Shown one piece after another: positions 46,958 to 49,833 of a DNA stretch of 49,833 nt (positions are counted from its first letter, which is position 1; each line of letters opens with the position of its first letter). Position numbers and translations under genes: made by a program. The notes below the pieces were generated by a model, which did no database searches, was not told the DNA's origin, and saw nothing but the letters and a program-made list of their open reading frames with translations. Source of the stretch: a virus; the IMG/VR virus record IMGVR_UViG_3300008050_000063, positions 1-49,833 of that record. One strand, given 5' to 3'.

Positions 46958-47881
46958 TTATTTCTTGATTTGAAGCAACATTGCGTAAAATTGTACTTCT
47001 GAATCCAAACAAACTGCCATACGATACATCGATTCAGCAATAACGAGTTGGGTTTTTCCACCTTTTGCGTCATCAAAGTATTTCTCAAAGAGTAATTTTG
47101 CAAGCATTTCATAATCTCCAGAAAATTTATCTTCATTGCTGATTAAAAATTCTCTGATTTTAAGAACATTGTCAGCTTTATATATTCCCTCAATTATTTT
47201 CTCAATTTCAGCAGATTCGTTTGAACCCTTATTTTCAAGTGTTCCTGAAATTGACCATTGTTCAAGATTATTAACAATACTTCTTACATCAGGTAATTTT
47301 CTTTTAATAACTTCTTGAGCAAATTCGGTGAGTGTTTCAGCATCAAATTTAACTTTTTCTGCTTGTAATATAGTAACACAACGTTTTAATACATCATCAA
47401 TTGTAAATCTCAATTTGATAGGTGAACATCTGGATTGTATTGGTTCAATAATCTTATTAAGATAATTACAAGTTAATATAAAACGAGTATCATCAGATGA
47501 TGTTTCAATTATATTTCTTAATGCACCTTGTGCAGATGCTCCTGTTCCTGCATTACTTGACAATGAATCTGCTTCATCAAGTATGACAATTTTCAAACCG
47601 TCAAGTGCAACACTGTCACAGAATTCTTTAACTTTTGTTCTCACTGTCTCAACATTATTATCAACAGATGCGTTAATGTAAAGTAATGTTGCATTCAATT
47701 CATTAGATATGATTTTTGCTAAAGTTGTTTTTCCTATTCCTGCTCTGCCTGCTAACAATAGATTACAGATGGTTTTTTTCTTAAGAAAACCTGAAATCAC
47801 TGAACGGATATCTTCATTCAACACCAAATCTTTTAAAATTGCAGGGCGGTATTTCTCCACCCATTGATATTCTAAACTCAT
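46958..47881 (-). CDS. 44: Clamp-loader large subunit (gp44-like AAA+ ATPase)
   Basis: 307 aa (T4 gp44: 319). Starts EYQWVEKYRP as in RFC/gp44; Walker A GRAGIGKTT (45-53), Walker B VILDEAD (99-105), sensor 1 FILTCNYLNKII and the SRC motif (150-152). Known: four gp44 with one gp62 load the gp45 clamp onto primer-template DNA. Neither gp45 nor gp62 is in the window. A TATAAT box without a clear -35 lies at 47914-47909, a possible middle promoter. SD AAAGGAGAAA. Confidence 0.95.
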   Translation of the reverse strand: MSLEYQWVEKYRPAILKDLVLNEDIRSVISGFLKKKTICNLLLAGRAGIGKTTLAKIISNELNATLLYINASVDNNVETVRTKVKEFCDSVALDGLKIVILDEADSLSSNAGTGASAQGALRNIIETSSDDTRFILTCNYLNKIIEPIQSRCSPIKLRFTIDDVLKRCVTILQAEKVKFDAETLTEFAQEVIKRKLPDVRSIVNNLEQWSISGTLENKGSNESAEIEKIIEGIYKADNVLKIREFLISNEDKFSGDYEMLAKLLFEKYFDDAKGGKTQLVIAESMYRMAVCLDSEVQFYAMLLQIKK

Positions 47882-47937
47882 ATATTTCTCCTTTTATTTT
47901 CTTTTAATATTATACATCAATAAATGATAAATTTGAA

Positions 47938-48153
47938 CTATTCGATCATTTCACCGATAGTTCTCATATTTTCAAATCCTTGAGGGTCAAGAATACAATC
48001 AGTTCCGAAAAACAAATTCATAGGAACCACATTCCCGGATTTCCAATGTTCCTTTATTTTTTCAAAGATATCTAATTTTCTTTTTGATTTTAGAATATGT
48101 TGGTGAATTTTTTCATCAGCATCGGTTGTTACGTAAAAATAAGTATATTTCAT
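47938..48153 (-). CDS. Hypothetical early protein, 71 aa
   Basis: Beta start (KYTYFYVTTDADEKIHQHIL), a basic helix (KSKRKLDIFEKIKEHW), and an acidic end. SD AAGGAAA. No family recognised; a T4 gp45/gp62 match was looked for and not seen. Between the 224-aa gene and gp44 in an early operon. Confidence 0.6.
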   Translation of the reverse strand: MKYTYFYVTTDADEKIHQHILKSKRKLDIFEKIKEHWKSGNVVPMNLFFGTDCILDPQGFENMRTIGEMIE

Positions 48154-48164
48154 TTTGTGTTTCC

Positions 48165-48839
48165 TTAATTTATTTTTTTCATTATTAGACGTTGAAAACA
48201 GACAGTGTGCATATTTGCTACAGCAACATCAGGGGATGTATATCCTGGCACATAATCAGAAAGATATAACTCATTATATTTAGGGATTCTAAATTCACCT
48301 GTATAACAAAATCCCTCAATATATGGTAGTTTAATACCAGCGATAGTTTCTTCTTTTATATCAATTTTTTTAACATCAACTGAATCAATTAAAAACTGTG
48401 CATCACCGTCCATTGATTCAAGTGCAACTATTGTTTGATGAGGTCTTTCCGGGTGGGTTACTTTTGCTAACACTTTACAAGCAACGTGCATTTGCGGCGC
48501 CAAATTATTATATTTTGTTAAACCTATAGAATCAGCAAAAGTAGTGTAAGAATCATAAACTCCACCAAGATCAGTAATCTCAACTTTGTCACCTATATTA
48601 TAATTTAATATCCAAGAACAACTTTTAGAACTGATTAAATATTGTTTTCCGTCTCTCTCAATAGCAAAGATTTCATCCCTTGTATTAGGATGACGAAATA
48701 CAGAAAGTAGATTGAATTTTAATCCTATTTCAGGGTAAATATTATATTGATAATTTGTCAAATTTGCTTTTAACGCTAATCCCTCAGATGTTGAATAACA
48801 TCCAAGATTTTCGTTTACGATTACTTTTTCTATTTTCAT
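48165..48839 (-). CDS. Hypothetical early protein, 224 aa
   Basis: Contains two related halves: SVFRHPNTRDEIFAIERDGK with QYLISSKSCSW, and AKVTHPERPHQTIVALESMD with DAQFLIDSVD. This is an internal duplication of a roughly 100-residue beta unit (V.(H)P......I.A(I/L)E..... QFLI.S). No family recognised. First gene after the - strand early promoter, SD AAGGAGTTA. Confidence 0.65.
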   Translation of the reverse strand: MKIEKVIVNENLGCYSTSEGLALKANLTNYQYNIYPEIGLKFNLLSVFRHPNTRDEIFAIERDGKQYLISSKSCSWILNYNIGDKVEITDLGGVYDSYTTFADSIGLTKYNNLAPQMHVACKVLAKVTHPERPHQTIVALESMDGDAQFLIDSVDVKKIDIKEETIAGIKLPYIEGFCYTGEFRIPKYNELYLSDYVPGYTSPDVAVANMHTVCFQRLIMKKIN

Positions 48840-48870
48840 TTTTATAACTCCTTATTTTTGTTACATAGAT

Positions 48871-48899
48871 AATATATACCCTTTTGTGTGAGATGTCAA
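48871..48899 (-). promoter_or_regulatory. Early sigma70 promoter of the gp44 operon
   Basis: TTGACA (48899-48894), 17-bp spacer, TATATT (48876-48871). Upstream CTCCAAAAACCG matches the other early promoters; lies inside the 42-bp inverted repeat. Confidence 0.85.
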
Positions 48900-49074
48900 A
48901 CGGTTTTTGGAGAAAAAATGCATTTTTTTTCAAGAGATTGCTATATTGATCTATAATACTACAAGCTGAATAAACTCACAGAAAATGAGAGAATTCAAAC
49001 AACCTTCAAAGAAAAGTTTCTTGTGTACAACATGAAAAAAAATGCATTTTTTCTCCAAAAACCGTTTGACATCT
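48891..49074. repeat. Perfect 42-bp inverted repeat around divergent early promoters
   Basis: 48891-48932 is the exact reverse complement of 49033-49074. Each arm holds the -35 box, the ACCG/CTCC upstream element and an A-tract with ATGCAT. The 100-bp spacer is AT-rich with few signals (TATAAT-like at about 48953-48958). In single strand it could form a large cruciform or hairpin. Possibly an early control region or origin. Confidence 0.9.
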
Positions 49075-49093
49075 CGTCCCAAGGGTGTATATT
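49066..49093 (+). promoter_or_regulatory. Early sigma70 promoter of the last gene
   Basis: TTGACA (49066-49071), 16-bp spacer, TATATT (49088-49093); the leader begins with TTGTAACAAAAATAA as in the other early units. Confidence 0.85.
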
Positions 49094-49141
49094 AATCTTG
49101 TAACAAAAATAAAGATGACAAATTTTAACAAAGGAGAAAAA

Positions 49142-49666
49142 ATGAAACATCTATTTAACATCGTCGTAAACGGAACTGGGGAAACACACGGAAAGAATTA
49201 CAAGTCATTAAATTCGGCCCAAGTTGCTTGTACTAAATTGTATCGTGAGATGCAAGCTGAAGAAGACCCTGCAAGATTTACACTCGGGATCAATGAAATG
49301 AAACTTGAGTATGTTAAAACTCATGAGATTTATTCTTTATCGAAACGAGATAGATATCGTTTGAAAGTTTTGGAAAACAAAATTCACCGTGATGCTGTTA
49401 AGGAACAGAAGGAAATAGGAAAATGGGAAAGAGCAAATACTCGCTTTGAAGCACGCCAGGCAAAACTCGCTGTTAAAGCTGTTAAAGCTGCTGAAGCTGA
49501 ATACAAATCAGCTGTCCGTGAAAACAAGCAAGTTGCAAAATGGGCTAAATCAAATGAGATTTATCATGACAGAGCGACAAAAAGAACTATCAAGGAGATT
49601 GCAGAAATAACTAAATGGAGAAAATATGATATCGAGTATCATAAAAATTTAGAAACAGTAAAATAA
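49142..49666 (+). CDS. Early basic coiled-coil protein, 174 aa
   Basis: ATG 49142 with SD AAAGGAG is preferred; the frame extends to 49085 but that lies in the promoter leader. After a beta start (LFNIVVNGTGETHGKNYKS) with EEDPARFTLGIN, the chain is one long, highly charged helix (LKVLENKIHRDAVKEQ, AKLAVKAVKAAEAEYKSAV, repeated REN/AKW..SNE units of about 30 residues). The repeats suggest a rod that binds nucleic acid or a host complex. No family recognised. Confidence 0.65.
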   Translation: MKHLFNIVVNGTGETHGKNYKSLNSAQVACTKLYREMQAEEDPARFTLGINEMKLEYVKTHEIYSLSKRDRYRLKVLENKIHRDAVKEQKEIGKWERANTRFEARQAKLAVKAVKAAEAEYKSAVRENKQVAKWAKSNEIYHDRATKRTIKEIAEITKWRKYDIEYHKNLETVK

Positions 49667-49667
49667 A

Positions 49668-49818
49668 TTATTCAATTAACCTCCTTATTTGAATAAGTGG
49701 AGTTCTAATTAATATCAGGACTCCACCCTTCAACAAAGGAAGTTGTAAATTAAATATCGATAGTGAGTAACTTAATAAGAAGTTATACACGATCTATTAC
49801 GGTGAAAGCTATCGATAT
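49668..49818 (+). ncRNA. Candidate structured RNA after the early gene
   Basis: Three hairpins in a row: TTATTCAA/TTGAATAA (49668-49675, 49689-49696) with CCTCCTTA in its loop; GTGGAGTTCT/AGGACTCCAC (49697-49706, 49717-49726; one G-U); and a 10-bp ATATCGATAG/CTATCGATAT stem (49754-49763, 49809-49818) enclosing a 7-bp GTAACTT/AAGTTAT hairpin. No T-tract and no credible frame. The loop 49677-49690 is complementary over 14 nt to the SD leader of the RtcB operon. Could be a 3'-UTR, sRNA or only DNA symmetry; the window ends 15 bases on. Confidence 0.35.
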
Positions 49819-49833
49819 AATTGTTCTTTGAAA

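Noticed and set aside
1-49833. CRISPR array, insertion sequence or integrase/attachment sites
   Set aside because: No regularly spaced repeats, transposase or integrase motifs were found; the genome looks strictly lytic.

Overview
The window is part of the genome of a T4-like (Tevenvirinae-related) tailed phage with a contractile tail. The evidence is a set of T4-type genes: primase, RNase H/5' exonuclease, clamp-loader gp44, terminase gp17, portal gp20, prohead protease gp21, scaffold gp22, major capsid protein gp23 and tail-completion gp15. There are also about 19 T4-type late promoters (TATAAATA) on both strands. The DNA is strongly AT-rich. Early promoters are near-consensus sigma70 (TTGACA, 16-17 bp, TATATT), and two small lipoproteins carry lipoboxes, so a Gram-negative, probably proteobacterial, host is likely. 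The host cannot be named from this sequence. Gene order and orientation differ from T4, where these structural genes are co-directional.

Layout. 1-6285 (+): replication/recombination and small genes (primase C-terminus, histone H1-like protein, zinc-ribbon proteins, FEN-type RNase H, RuvC-like resolvase). 6344-15866 (+): a late adhesin/tail-fibre block (997-aa fibre, LamG-like protein, HExxH protein, beta-helix protein, a DUF1566 + InlB-repeat + metallophosphoesterase fusion, a BspA/DUF285 repeat protein). 15876-26443 (-): a second adhesin block with two more DUF285 proteins, two fibre/tailspike-like proteins, two lipoproteins and a membrane protein. 26519-31136 (-): glycosyltransferase, a large probable capsid-internal protein and a neck/connector-like protein, interrupted by an HNH homing-endonuclease gene on the + strand. 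31199-32962 (+): terminase. 32959-35272 (-): an early operon with RtcB. 35428-41263 (-): the head module gp23, gp22, a gp67-like peptide, gp21, a second HNH gene and gp20. 41361-46797 (+): gp15, then a run of late genes whose N-termini look like gp21-processed capsid-targeting peptides; they include a pol-beta-type nucleotidyltransferase, an ATP-dependent ligase-like protein and an HxGH nucleotidylyltransferase. 46958-48839 (-): early operon ending in gp44. 49142-49666 (+): early gene followed by a structured, possibly RNA-coding stretch.

Four themes stand out. (1) Several late promoters lie in the loop of a hairpin whose 3' arm holds the Shine-Dalgarno sequence of the next gene. Read-through mRNA should be shut off and mRNA from the loop promoter translated, as known for T4 genes e, soc, 49 and I-TevI. 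(2) Nucleic-acid-modifying enzymes carry putative capsid-targeting tags, which suggests a virion-delivered enzyme set; RtcB is expressed early as well. (3) An HNH gene has replaced the last 38 codons of a neck-like gene, and the displaced ending is still readable 0.9 kb away. (4) Early genes share a promoter/leader module; two copies form a perfect 42-bp inverted repeat around divergent promoters.
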